Origin: Areca catechu
Lineage: Eukaryota; Streptophyta; Magnoliopsida; Arecales; Arecaceae
DNA length: 64,000 nt
Direction: 5' to 3'
NCBI GenBank assembly: GCA_021397845.1
Contig: CM038046.1
Coordinates: 4,011,001-4,075,000 of the forward strand
Positions 50,395-62,031 of the stretch are shown here, one piece after another. The translations under genes were made by a program, and so were the position numbers. The first letter of the stretch is position 1. The number at the start of each line of letters is the position of its first letter. Below the pieces are notes generated by a model, which had not been told where the DNA came from, ran no database searches, and worked only from the letters and a program-made list of their open reading frames with translations.

Positions 50395-51481
50395 TGTTAG
50401 GGCCTGGATCGCCTTTGCTTGTAGCCCCGATGGGTCTAGAAGCCATGCCTAGTGCTTTGAAGAAGATCAGGTCCCTCACTCCTTGACGGTCCAAGACAAC
50501 CGGACTTGCAAGAAAAATCGGGGCCAAGGACACCAGCGAGGATACTTCGATGTTCAAGTTAGTATGGTGATCGAAGGCAACGGCCCTTTCTCATGGTGGC
50601 CTGGGCCGCCACTGTGGAGAGAATGGTCAGAATTTTTCCTGTAAGTAGCGAGGGTTGTTAGCTTTTTACCTTAGCCAAAGGTCCCTCTACCTATATGGTA
50701 GGCAATACCACGGGATAGGATCTGAAATCCTGGCGGAGTGCTCTTCTGTAAGAGTGTAGGTCTGGTAGAGCACTCTCCTACAGAACGTGCAAGTTTGATA
50801 GAATACTCCCATGCGAATGTATAGATATGGTAGAGCACTCCCCTTCGGTGTGTACTTCTCTGATCATTGCGATAGATTCGGTGGAGGCGACAACACCATG
50901 TCTTCGAATCATGGCCATTAGGATTCCTGACATGGTGCCGGAATCCAGTGGGCCGTATGCATCCCGCCGGGGGTTGTAGCTTTTATCGACCTATTACTCA
51001 CCATGATTCGCGGGGGGCCCGTCTGAGGCTTCGACCTGGCCTGATTCGAAGTTTAGCTCTGTTGCAAGCTCCAGCTGGCCCAGGGCCTACTCGGTTCAGG
51101 CCTCAACTCGGCCCGGGGCTCTTGCTGGTCCGAGACTCAGGTCGCCTTGAAGCTTTACTCGGCCCCCCGGTTCAACCCGACCGCCCGGCTCAAGTTGGCC
51201 AGAGGCTCTTGTTAACCTGGAGCTCTACTTGGTCTCCAAGCTCAGCTCGACTGGGGGCTCTTGCTGACCTGGAACTCTACTCGGCCCTCGGACTCAGCTT
51301 AGCCAAGGGCTCTTGCCGACCCGGAGCTCTACTTGGCTCCCAGGCTCAATTCGGCTAGGAGCTCTACTCGTTTCTGGGCTTAGCTCGACCAAGAGCGTTT
51401 GCCGACCTAGGGCTCTACTAGACTCAGGGATTGCCTTGGTTATGGAGCCCGTAGGTGCCATGTTGGTGCTTAGCCACATCA
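50395..51481 (-). mobile_element. Solo LTR of the E1 family (copy C, 1087 bp)
   Basis: It begins TGTTAGGGCCTGG and ends GCCACATCA, and is flanked by a perfect 5-bp duplication ATAAG (50390-50394 and 51482-51486). Its ends are the complement of the E1 LTR ends. Copies A and B share the order of blocks (GGACTTGCAAGAAAA-like, CGGGGCCA, GCTCAAGT-like). There is no internal region or second LTR, hence a solo LTR. It has a tandem region (about 51180-51420) of roughly 52-bp units containing GGCTCTTGCTGACC. Confidence 0.85.
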
Positions 51482-51486
51482 ATAAG

Positions 51487-51887
51487 TATATAAGCCTAGC
51501 ACGAGATATTTTTTTTAGTTGCACTAGCCTAATACGTGAATTCTATAAAATTTTGATTCCAAGCATCCAAATAAGCATTCAGGTCTCTTTTTTTTCCTGA
51601 TTATTATTATTATTATTTTTTCATGACCATTTATGTCCCTTGAAATAGTTTGTTCAACCGTGGCCTTCATGTTCTCCGTTGATTAAAGTCATTTCTTTTC
51701 TACTCTTTCAATATAATTGAATTGCATGTCTAAATTTATATACATTGAACATGTCAATTTTTTTATCTAGTACACTATAATTAAGTGCAGACTTATTTCT
51801 CTTGCAATCTTAGATTGTTGTTGTCTTTGCTAAATATTTTACTTAACAAATGATTATCATTTTTTATCTAGGTATCTTGTATTCACA
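51487..51887. other. AT-rich spacer
   Basis: There is no coding or element here. Simple (ATT)n sequence lies near 51600-51620. Confidence 0.5.
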
Positions 51888-52042
51888 TATATATATATAT
51901 GTATATATATGTATATGTATATATATGTATATATGTATATATGTATATATATGTATATATGTATATACATATATATATGTATGTATATGTATATATGTAT
52001 ATATATGTATATATATGTATATATGTATATATGTATATATGT

Positions 52043-52106
<64 letters not shown>

Positions 52107-52219
52107 ATATATGTATACATGTATATATATGTATATATGTATATATATGTATATATATATATATATGTATGTATATATGTATATATGTATATGTATGCAT
52201 GTATGTATATGTATGTATG
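51888..52219. repeat. TATG/TATA-rich microsatellite
   Basis: About 330 bases are composed almost only of TATATG, TATG and TA units. All three frames on both strands are open here for trivial reasons. The array resumes at 53489 and 54919, on the far sides of the two solo LTRs. Confidence 0.95.
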
Positions 52220-53488
52220 TGTTGCCGACCTTACCGTCGTGGCCTGCAGCTGCGAAGTAGCGCCGGACGTCTGCCCCCTTTACTCCGAAATCTTGATATT
52301 CCCGGACTTACAAAACAACGTTAGAGACCGGGGATCCCGGCGAGGGCATTTCGATGATCAAGTCAGTGGACGGCAAAGCGGAACAGATCCCCTAAAGCGG
52401 ATCCCACTTCGATCACCGTGCTTAGAGGAGTTTTCAATAAAGAATTGAGTAGGAGAAAATGAGAGAGGAACGGTGCTTGAGTTGTGGCGACCGTGCTCGC
52501 GGGACTCGCTCCGGGAGTCCTTCAGGGAGCCTCACGCCTTCAAGTCACTTGTCTCGCTCCTTTGTATGTTTGCCCTCTTTCGGTTGCTTACCTTCTTTCT
52601 TGCCCATTGGTGCTTTTTTAGATCGTTGATCGTTCCAGTGCTTCGATTTTCCCTCTCGGGGGGGGGGGGGGGGGGGGGCTTAGGAGTCAACGGTATCCGT
52701 TGGCCGCTCTCCTGAGATCATTTTCTCTTATAGTAAGGAGTTAAGTTGTGAACATGTCTTTCCCAGCGTGTTGTCATAGAGGGAAAAATTAGGCGGAACC
52801 TCGATCTGGGTGCAGCTGCCCTCAGGTCTAAGACCCCAAATGTGGCCTTCTCCTTCGGGGAGTTTCAGGCGATCGGTCGCAAGATCTGACATCTCGATTG
52901 GGGTGCTCCTTCCTAACTGGTGCAAACGAGGTTACGCACGCCGTTACAGATTTGGGGCGCCGTACTGGGTGCGCTACATTGTACGTGCTTGCTTCAGTAG
53001 TGGTTTTGGGGCTTGCACCTTCGTTCTTCTCGATGCTTCCAAGGAGAGAGCGCCACTTCGGTTGAGGTAGGCTCGACCCTTGGAGAGCCACCTGGCGAAG
53101 GAGCGGAGGCGAGCTCGACTCCGGCCGAGGTGGGCTCAACTCCGACCGAGGTGGGCTCGACCCTTGGGGAGCCACCTGGCGAAGGAGCGGCGCGGTCTCG
53201 ACCCTTGGGGAGCCACCTGGCGAAGGAGCGGTGCGGTCTCGACCCTTGGGGAGCCACCTGGCGAAGGAGCGGAGGCGGGCTCGACTCTGGCCGAGGTGGG
53301 CTTGACCCTTGGGGAGCCACTTGGCGAAGGAGTGGAAGTGCCGAGCTCGAGTCCAGCCGAGGTGGGCATGACCATCGGTGGGGCCACCTGGCGGAGGAGC
53401 TCGAAAGGAAACCTGATGCGATGCTATCTGCCTGTCTGGCTGCTAGCTGGATCCGAGTGTATCCCATGTCAGCGGTCTTGCCACATCA
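52220..53488 (-). mobile_element. Solo LTR of the E1 family (copy A, 1269 bp)
   Basis: It begins TGTTGCCGACC and ends TTGCCACATCA, and is flanked by GTATG on both sides (52215-52219 and 53489-53493). It is complementary in outline to the E1 LTR. It contains an 18-base G run near 52661 and a tandem array (53066-53400) of roughly 50-bp units with GGGGAGCCACCTGGCGAAGG. Confidence 0.85.
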
Positions 53489-53539
53489 GTATGCATGTAT
53501 GTATATGTATGCATACATATATATACATGCATACATTCA

Positions 53540-53572
<33 letters not shown>

Positions 53573-53573
53573 A
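53489..53573. repeat. TATG-type microsatellite between solo LTRs
   Basis: This is the continuation of the 51888-52219 array, separating copies A and B. Confidence 0.9.
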
Positions 53574-54918
53574 TGTTGCCGCCTAAACTACCGTGACCTG
53601 TAGCTGAAGTGGACCTCGTACCATGACCTTATCGCTCCGGACTCGCCTGCACACCCGGACCTGCAAAACAGAAGAGACCTGGGCCAGTGATCCCGGCGGG
53701 GGCACTCCAACGCTCAAGTCAGTGACGATCCAGGAGAATAAATCCTCCAGTCGAGCCCTGTAGATAGACTCCATGCTAGGAGGAGAAAGAAATGTACTTG
53801 GAGAATGTAGATGAGTTGTGAGGGGAGCCAGAGAAGTGGTGATGGAGGAGAGCTTGAACTGGAAGGCTGTGTTCGTCAAGACCCTTCTGGTGGATCTTCG
53901 GTAGCCTCAGTCTCTCGGTTCTCTCCTGTGTGCCACCCTTCTTGCCCGTTAGCTTGCCTTATGTTTAGCTTGCTTACCTTTTGAAACCTTGGAGAGCTCT
54001 TTTTAAGCTAGGATGGCCATCAGGGGCCTACCTTGGGATCCTTCCCTTGCTTGCGGGCGCGTGTGGCGATGTTTCGTGCTATGGACAGGACGCCTTCCCT
54101 CATTTGTGATATGGAACCTACCGTGTACTCTAACATTCTTTCTGGTCGCTCCATTTCAGGTAACCTGGCAGAGTCTCGATTCGGGGGCAGCTACCCCCTG
54201 GATTTGAATCTTCTGGGCTGACTTCCTCTTCTGGGTGGTACAGATGGTTGGTAGGGAGTGCAGCACCTCGATCGAGGGATCCTTTCTTTTTCGATGTAAG
54301 TGGTAGCTAGGACCATTATTGCGGCCTGGCAGGTGCCTTTCCATGGTCCTTGGGTGGCGGACCACCACCCAAGGACAGCGGCGATGTCCTCGGTTGTTGG
54401 TCCCTTTGACTGAGGTGGAGCTGGTCTGGAGAGGTGGAGCTCAACTTTGGCCACGGCGTCTCAACCTAGAGGGAGCCGCTTGGTGAAGGAGTCTGGAGAG
54501 ACGGAGCTCGACCTCGGCCACGGCGTCTCAACCCTAAGGGAGTCGCCTGGCAAAGGAGTCCAGAGAGGTGGAGCTCGACCTTGGCCACGGCGTCTCGACC
54601 CTGAGGGAGCCACCTGGCAAAGGAGTCCGGAGAGGCGGAGCTCGACCTCGGCCATGGCATCTTGACCCTAAAGGAGCCGCTTGGCGAAGGAGTCCGGAGA
54701 GGCGGAGATCGATCTCGTCCACAGCGTCTCGACCCGAAGGGAGCCGCCTGGTGAAGGAGTCCGGAGAGGCGGAGCTCAACCTCAGCCCCAGCGTCTCGAC
54801 CCTGAGGGAGCCTCCTGGCGAAGGAGTTCGAAGAAAATGGTCTGACATGGCAGCTTCCTCCGACGTGACGTCTGACTGGGTCTGACATGGGCTACACGTC
54901 AGCGATCCTGCCACATCA
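53574..54918 (-). mobile_element. Solo LTR of the E1 family (copy B, 1345 bp)
   Basis: It begins TGTTGCCGCCT and ends CTGCCACATCA in the same orientation as copy A. Flanks are microsatellite (GTATA left, ATATG right), so the target duplication cannot be verified. Its first 120 bases are complementary to the end of the E1 LTR (shared AGACCTGGGCC and CTCAAGTCAG blocks). A tandem array of about six 66-67-bp units occupies 54420-54840. Confidence 0.8.
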
Positions 54919-55016
54919 ATATGTATGTACATACATACATATATACATATATATATATATGTATGTATGTATGTATTGTATGTTTATGCATGAATGTGGA
55001 TGCTCTCATGCTGATG

Positions 55017-55049
<33 letters not shown>

Positions 55050-55060
55050 AGAGAGAGAGC
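54919..55060. repeat. TATG microsatellite, then (TA)n(GA)n
   Basis: This is the right-hand part of the microsatellite, followed by a TA run (55018-55046) and a GA run. Confidence 0.9.
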
Positions 55061-55138
55061 ATTATTTTTTGTCTCTAAAGTTTTTTACCATGGTAAACTA
55101 TGCTAAAATATTTTTTAAAAAAATTATCCCTTGAGTTT

Positions 55139-55330
55139 TCTTTTTTTTTATAAAGAAAAAATATAGAAAGATAAATCCCGGTGTAGCTATCCTGCAGGCC
55201 ACCATCCTGCAGGTAATTTCGATACGAAATGTTTAGATTCGTATAATTTCTTTTCATTTAAAGATGAGTATGTTAATCTGATATCATTAAGATGCCGATC
55301 AATAGAATGGGAATAAAGGGGAAGATCCTT
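55139..55330 (-). mobile_element. Truncated copy of the SINE
   Basis: A T9 tract at 55141-55149 is followed by AAATCCCGGTGTAGCTA and the same GATGAGTATGTTAA / AAGATGCCGATCAATAGAA blocks as the SINE at 49123. The tRNA-like head is missing, so this is a 5'-truncated or decayed copy. Confidence 0.65.
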
Positions 55331-55552
55331 GAGGTTCCATTTAAATATTTAATGGTGACACTTGGTTATCGTTTTAACATGTCAGCCTGTTAAAGTATAT
55401 AGGTTTTCTTGTAATATAGCTGGAACGTAGGATTAAAGTCTTGGCATCGATGCTATTGCAATTTTTTTCTTTTCCAGGTAGTTAATTGGATAAGAGGAAT
55501 CTGACAGGTGGGATGGACAAAGCCTTCCAGTGAACACAAATCTTAAAGCATT

Positions 55553-56937
55553 TGATGGGGGACGAGAATGAAATGATGAATGGAGAGTTTTAGCAAGCTA
55601 ACCAGCAAGCAAACTTGAGCAATTAATTATCAAATAAATGGTCTAAATTAATCAAAAAAAAATCTTCATAAGGAGACTAGTTGATCTAAATTATAATACC
55701 CGAAATGTAGATCTAGTTCAAGATAGAGATTAGGATCTTCATGGCAAGGAAACCATCACTACTAGGGCAAGTTAACCTTCAAATGATCAGATCTAATGAA
55801 GCTTAGGAAGAGTTTTCCTATCAACAATGATGGCTAATTATTTGGTGGAAGAAGGAGCTCTCATCACTCAAGGATTGAGGTCTAAACTATAAGACTTGCT
55901 CTCCTTACCTTTAGGACTCACCTTGGCCATGATCCTTGGCTTGGAGACTTTCATCTTGGACTTGGAAAATCAGAGAAAACCTGCATCAAATTAGAGATTA
56001 GGCGTGGAAGGAGATTCAAAATTGGAATGGAAACAAGAAGAAGAAGAAAGGAAAAACAAGGAAGTAGAAACCGATGCCTTCAAGAATGATGCTTGGATCT
56101 TGGATCAAGCAAGGAGCACTCCACCTTTCAAGCACTTAAAGGACCTCTCACTCCCTTCTCAAACATGAATTTAAACACTCCAACTTAAAGGACTAAATCA
56201 TTCCAACTAGAAGAACTAAATCACTCCATACAAGAAGAACTCAACAAGAAGAAAACCTTCATTAATTCTCAAAATATTTTATACATGGAATGCCTTACAA
56301 GGGAAGCCTTGGATCCTATTTATAGCCTTAGGGGTCGTCCAAAGTGAGGAGGGGAGGTGGAGTTAGGTTAGCTAACCATTTCTAGTTAAATCCAACTCCT
56401 TTGGTTACATAGTTGCAACAAGAAATAACTTTTAGGTAAGAGGTTGTAACAACTTGCTATGTGGCATCTAGGTAGCTTTGATATGGCTTCTAATTGCTGA
56501 TGTGGAGCTCTAGGTATCATGTGATGTGGCATCCTACATGGCAAGTTGGTTAGGTGGTTGTTGGGTGAGTGAGAAGTGGTCTCATGCTTCCCCTCAAAAT
56601 GCTTGATGTGTTGTTTCTCATGTCTCCCCAAAAATGTGTCCCATGTGAAGAATAAAATGGGCTTCTAAGAGGTGGCGTCATGGGCTTCAAAAGGTCGTAT
56701 CTTGCCTTGCTTGGGCTTTGACTTGGTCAATCTTGAAGTTGGTCTTGATCTGGATTGAGTCGACTCAAGGGATTGGTGGCCTTCTTTCATGAGTCGGCTC
56801 ATGAATTGGTCTTTATCTTCAAGGATTTGGTGGGCTTCATTCCAAGGTTCTCATTAATCCTAAGTATACTATATTAGCTGCAAAAAATATCAAGAGAATT
56901 AGTTGAAAAATATTTTTTTCTTGTTGATGTCCCATCA
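55553..56937 (-). repeat. E4 3' LTR
   Basis: This 1385-bp LTR is nearly identical to 60647-62026. Confidence 0.92.
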
Positions 56938-57335
56938 TTTCTTTCGGGGTGGAAAAGAGCTTGACTCCGTCGAGTAGAAATCAGTCTGACTTTGGTAATA
57001 CTCTAGTAGGTCGGGATTGATTCTTTGTAGGTCCTCTCGAGTTATCCATGAGTCTTTGGAATCAGGACATCCTTGCCAATGAACCAAGTAGTGCTGATAG
57101 TCTTTGTTTCGAGTAGTGATAATCTTGTCATCTAAGAATCGCTCAATCCTACTCGTCACTTTGGAAATATGGCTGGTGGACACTCAAGGGTTGGCTCACT
57201 CTCAAAGATAGAATCAGGCTCGACTGGCTCATTATGCATCATTGTCGATTCCTTGTACTCTATTAGATCTGAAATGTTGAAAGTGGAACTGATACCAAAG
57301 TCGGATGGTATATTTAGCACATATTAGGTCAATTT
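56935..57335 (-). pseudogene. E4 integrase tail with chromodomain
   Basis: The frame 56935-57183 reads RIERFLDDKIITTRNKDYQH, YLVHWQGCPDSKDSWITRED and LLEYYQS, a chromovirus chromodomain. Upstream in the element, up to about 57335, comes SDFGISSTFNISDLIEYKES, the end of a chromovirus integrase. The frame is open across the chromodomain. The catalytic core is absent, as in E2. Confidence 0.82.
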
Positions 57336-57839
57336 TCCTTACTATTTTGAAAATGACCTACACCATGGGCATATAATCATTTTGAGCCTAATCAAGACAG
57401 TCTCCTTCCTAAAATTCTTTGACTTTTTTTTTTTATAAAATTTAGCCATATGCTTGTTAATTTCATTGCTCAAAATTTGTTTTACTAATCACGCTATGCA
57501 TATGACTCTCGTAATCATGGATACTTATGCATGGGACACTAAATGGCAAACGCAAATGATACTAAATGGTAAAAGACAAACAAAAACAAAATAAGCTTAA
57601 ATAGACTTTATTTTCTATGGACTAAACTTTATTGTTGGGCTAGGAAACAAGTTCCTAATTTCCAAAATTTTCCTAAATGACTTTGAAGACTCTGGCACAC
57701 AACTTCAGGTAAGTGGCAGTGAATCTTAATTTAGTTCCTAACATATGCCATAAAGTCTTAAAAAAGTAACTATTGAATATTACTGGGACCAGATCAATGG
57801 TATGGTGGATGTCCCAGCTTGGTGGAATAGGAGAGTGCA

Positions 57840-59123
57840 TCTAACGTAGTGGTGAATCAGGCTCAGGGCAATTATCAGGGATTACAATTTTCATCTTCCA
57901 TCTCTTCTATTTCCATCTTTCAATTCCTATCGTCTCTTCACTTCTAATCCTCATGTTAAATTCTTTTGCAGGTTCTACAATTTCTTGGGGTTGATCCTTT
58001 AGAATTGATTCTAGATTTTCTCTGATGGTCAATACCCTATTAGGTGATCCTTCATTAATCTCTATATGTAAATCCTCAACAGTGATTAATTCCGGGTCCT
58101 CTATTATCTCCTCGAATTGTTCTTCATGGCTTTGTTCTTGGACTTCATTTTGATTATCCCCGCTGTTGATTTCTTTAGGCTGGGTAATTATTTTATCTTC
58201 AAGTAATTTTTTTTATCATATTTGTCCATAAGGTTAGACCCAGTTTCATAAACTACTTCCTTAAATTCTTCAATGGGTTTATGATTTTCTCTTTTTAGCC
58301 CTTCATTTGGACAAGACTTTGATTCTATTTCATCCTTAAATTCTTCAATAGGTTCAGGAGATTTTTTCTCTAATTTTTTCATGGGTTTAGTCTCTTCTTC
58401 ATCTTCCTCATACTTATTAAATTTAGCAATATAATCAGATACAGTTGTATCATCTTGTTTCAATTTGTACCATTGGTCTAAAAGTTTTTGCTTATAATAT
58501 TTATCTAGGTACTTTTTCCTCAGTTTACTCTTCATTTCTCTCCAAGTACTTATTTTATCCCCACTATAATAACTTTTTTGCTCAACTTCTCCCGAATATG
58601 CTTTAGCATGTTGGATTAACTTTGATTTGGCAAATTGACACTTTGTTACTTCCGACATTTCATCAAATTCAAAGTATTGATCCATTTTCTCTTCCCGATC
58701 GACATACACTTCAGGATCTAAATTTTCATTGAAAGTGGGTGCATAGGATCGATTGCTCATAAAGACTCTCTCCTCCTGATCTACAAAGTCTTGGTAAGGG
58801 TATCCAGGGTTATACTCAGGGATGAGATCATGACATTGGGCTCTTGGACCAAGGGGAGGTGGACTAGGTGATTCAGGCTCAGCATGGATCCTATGGGCTT
58901 CTTCTATGAAGTCATGGTGAAGTCGTCTTGAATTGTATTCAATAGTGAATTCATGATGATGGACTCTTAGACCTAGAGGAATTGACCTAAGTGACTCAGG
59001 TTCGGTGGGGATCATTGGGGTCTCTTCAAGTATCCCATTATGGTCCTTCACTTGACCTAATTCCTTTCTCATTTGTCCTAATTGCCCATTTATGGTATCA
59101 AACTTTTTAGTCAGGGTTTTCAA
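57840..59123 (-). pseudogene. E4 gag with acidic C-terminal extension
   Basis: A frame of 311 codons (58188-59123) is intact. It has an N-terminal coiled-coil-like start (MKTLTKKFDTINGQLGQM), Pro/His-rich repeats, then gag: EVYVDREEKMDQYFEFDEM, CQFAKSKLIQHAKAY, WREMKSKLRKKYLDKYYKQK and VSDYIAKFNKYEE. It then runs into acidic sequence with a duplicated KPIEEFK motif. After a frame break near 58190 the acidic stretch continues to about 57840 (EEQFEEIIEDPE). There is no zinc knuckle or protease. As an intact frame it could still be translated; I class it as a relic because pol is missing. Confidence 0.75.
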
Positions 59124-60628
59124 AAAGAATTCAAGATTAGGGTCTATGAATAAAACAGACTGAGTATAGGATTATTGGTATGAAGCTTCAAAACAAACAG
59201 TACAAACATAACTTCTAGGGCTACTAGACCTAAAAATTCAAAATACAAGACTTAACTAGGTACTACTTAAGTATGTAATTATCCTGTCCACTGGCCAGGT
59301 AACAGGTGGGGTTGCAGGAGGCTCCCCTCGCTTTCGTGAGGTCCTAATTAAAAATCGCAAGTCCGTTTAAGGCGTTTGCTATTTGACCTCTTGTCTTAGA
59401 TACCAATTTCAAGAAATAAGTACAAACTCAAATAATACTTTGTATTACCTTGTACTTGAACCCGACTTGTGGGTGTCTCTAGCTTTAGGTTCCTACTCGA
59501 TTTCAATTATGATTTAGGTCAATGCAAATGTGGGTGATTATTTTGGACCAAGGAAAGGTAATGACCTCATTCCCTTATGTTATGATTGAATGCCCTTAAT
59601 TAGATTTAGGAATGGATGCACAACAATTCACCAACTAGATAACTAGTATTAGCACAAACACGTGATTCAAACCCGAATTTTAAAAAAAATTAAAATTTAA
59701 AAAATTAAATTAAAATTTAAATTTTGAAGTCCAGATTTTTGAAATCAAATTTTAAAACTTAAATATCGAATTAGGATTAAAAATTCATTCTAGAAGTTAG
59801 AGTTGTTGCAAGATAGTTTCAGCCATAACAACTTCTAGTCAACTAGTTTTTTTTAAAAAAATTAAAAATAAAATTTAAAAATTAAAAAAAAAATAAAATT
59901 AAAATTTGAATTGTTAGATCCCTTAGTGAAGATTCCAGATTCTAAATTTTGAAATTTAATTCCTGGAATTTGGTTAAGAAATTCGTTTTGAAAGCTAGTT
60001 GTAAAAAAAATTTTAGTAGGGAACAACTTTTAACTGGCTAATTTTAAAAATTCAAAATTTAATCTTTTTAAAAAATCTAGAAATTTAAAATAAAATTGAT
60101 TTAGTTAAATCTCAGATCATAATTCTTGGATTTTAAGTTTTGTCTTTAGATTAACTCGAATTTTGATTGAGAAGGTAGTTTGAAAGCACATGCTAGAAGA
60201 TTCCAGCAGTTCACCTAACTCTTAACAACCTGAATTCAAATTTTGAATTCCTAACTCTAGATCCTTCTAAAATTCAAAATTCTAGTGGAAAATAATAAAA
60301 TTCGAAGTCTGGATCTCAGATTTAAAAATTAAAAAATTAGAAAAAATATTTTTGTATTTTTTTGAAAATTAATTGAAATGGAAGGCAAAAACAGAATTCT
60401 GGACAAAACTTCAGAAATAATCTAAGAACTCATATTTTTAACTCCAGAAATTAATAGAAAATATTTTTTTTAATTTTATATTTCGAATCCTAACACACTA
60501 ATGTACTGGAAAAGTATTTTTATGGATTTTTTTGATCAATGTAAAAAATACTAAAATTCATGAAAAATTTGGATGAATACTAAAACAGAAATTTCAGCAA
60601 TTAAACACTTGACCTAGTAGAACTTTAA
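59124..60628 (-). other. E4 leader region, AT-rich
   Basis: This is the stretch between primer site and gag start. It is strongly A/T-biased with AAATTT-type words from 59680 to 60600. No coding is seen. Confidence 0.5.
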
Positions 60629-60640
60629 GCTCTGATACCA
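60629..60640 (-). other. E4 primer binding site (initiator tRNA-Met)
   Basis: The minus strand reads TGGTATCAGAGC, six bases inside the 5' LTR border. Confidence 0.88.
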
Positions 60641-60646
60641 AAAAAT

Positions 60647-62026
60647 TGATGGGGGACGTGAATGAAATGATGAATGGAAAGTTTTAGCAAGCTAACCAGC
60701 AAGCAAACTTGAGCAATTAATTATCAAATAAATGGTCTAAATTAATCCAAGAAAAGAATCTTCATAAAGAGACTAGTTGATCTAAATTATAATACCCGAA
60801 ATGTAGATCTAGTTCAAGATAGAGAATAGGATCTTCATGGCAAGGAAACCATCACTACTAGGACAAGTTAACCTTCAAATGATCAGATCTAATGAAGCTT
60901 AGGAAGAATTTTCCTACCAATAATGATGGCTAATTATTTGGTGGAAGAAGGAGCTCTCATCATTCAAGGATTGAGGTCTAAACCATAAGACTAGCACTCT
61001 CTACCTTTAGGACTCACCTTGGCCATGATCTTTGGCTTGGAGACCTTCATCTTGGACTTGGAAAATCAGAGAAAACCAGCATCAAATCAGAGATTAGGCG
61101 TGGAAGGAGAATTCAAAATTGGAATGGAAACAAGAAGAAGAAGAAGAAAGGAAAAACAAGGAAGTAGAAACAGGTGCCTTCAAGGAATGATGCTTGGATC
61201 TTGGATCAAGCAAGGAGCACTCCACCTTTCAAGCACTCAAAGGACTTCTCACTCCCTTCTCAAACATGAATTTAAACACTCCAACTTAAAGGACTAAATC
61301 ACTACATACAAGAAGAACTCAAGATAGAACTCAACAAGAAGAAAACTTTCATTAATTCTCAAAATATTTTATACATGGAATGCCTTACAAGGAGAGCCTT
61401 GGATCTTATTTATAGCCTTAGAGGTCCTCCAAAGTGAGGAGGGAAGGTGGAGTTAGGTTAGCTAACAATTTCTAATTAAATCCAACTCCTTTGGTTACAT
61501 AGTTGCAACAAGAAACAATTTCTTGGTAAGAGATTGTAACAACTTGCTATATGGCACCTAGGTGGCTTTGACATGGCTTCTAATTGCTGATGTGGAGCCC
61601 TAGGTGTCATGTGATGTGGCATTCCACATGGCAAGTTGGTTAGGGGGTTGTTGGGTGAGTGAGGAGTGGTCCAATGCTTCCCCTCAAAATGCTTGATGTG
61701 TTGTTTCTCACGTCTCCCCAAAAATGTGTCCCATGTAAAGAATAAAATGGCTTCTAAGAGGTGGTATCATGGGCTTCAAAAGGTGGTATCTTGACTTGCT
61801 TGGGCTTTGACTTGGTCATGCTTGAAGTTGATCTTGATCTGGATTGAGTCGACTCAAGGGACCGGTGGCCTTTTTTTCATGAGTCGGTACATGAATTGGT
61901 CTTTTGTTTTCAAGGATTTGGTGAGCTTCATTCCAAGGTTCTCATTAATTCTAAATATACTATATTAGCTACAAAAAATATCAAGAGAATTAGTTGAAAA
62001 ATATTTTTTTTATTGATGTCCCAACA
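60647..62026 (-). repeat. E4 5' LTR
   Basis: This 1380-bp partner of 55553-56937 is bounded by TG and CA. Confidence 0.92.
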
Positions 62027-62031
62027 GTATT

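Larger units (their letters stand above)
55553..62026 (-). mobile_element. E4: gag plus chromodomain LTR element
   Basis: The LTRs are 55553-56937 (3') and 60647-62026 (5'), beginning TGATGGGGGAC and ending GATGTCCCA(T/A)CA. Flanks are GCATT (55548-55552) and GTATT (62027-62031), one transition apart. The initiator tRNA-Met primer site is at 60629-60640, and a purine-rich tract (CCCCGAAAGAAA on the minus strand) abuts 56938. The interior is 3.7 kb, with the same plan as E2: gag, acidic extension, integrase C-terminus with chromodomain, no protease, RT, RNase H or integrase core. LTRs differ at about 3% of the first 235 sites by eye, so this is the youngest LTR element here. Confidence 0.9.

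Noticed and set aside
51850..52448. Open frames of 87-179 codons rich in Tyr, Ile, Met, Val and Cys
   Set aside because: They are translations of the TATG/TATA microsatellite, open in several frames on both strands.
52994..53603. Frames of up to 196 codons on both strands, rich in Gly, Glu, Pro and Ser
   Set aside because: They run through the GC-rich tandem array and boundary of solo LTR copy A.
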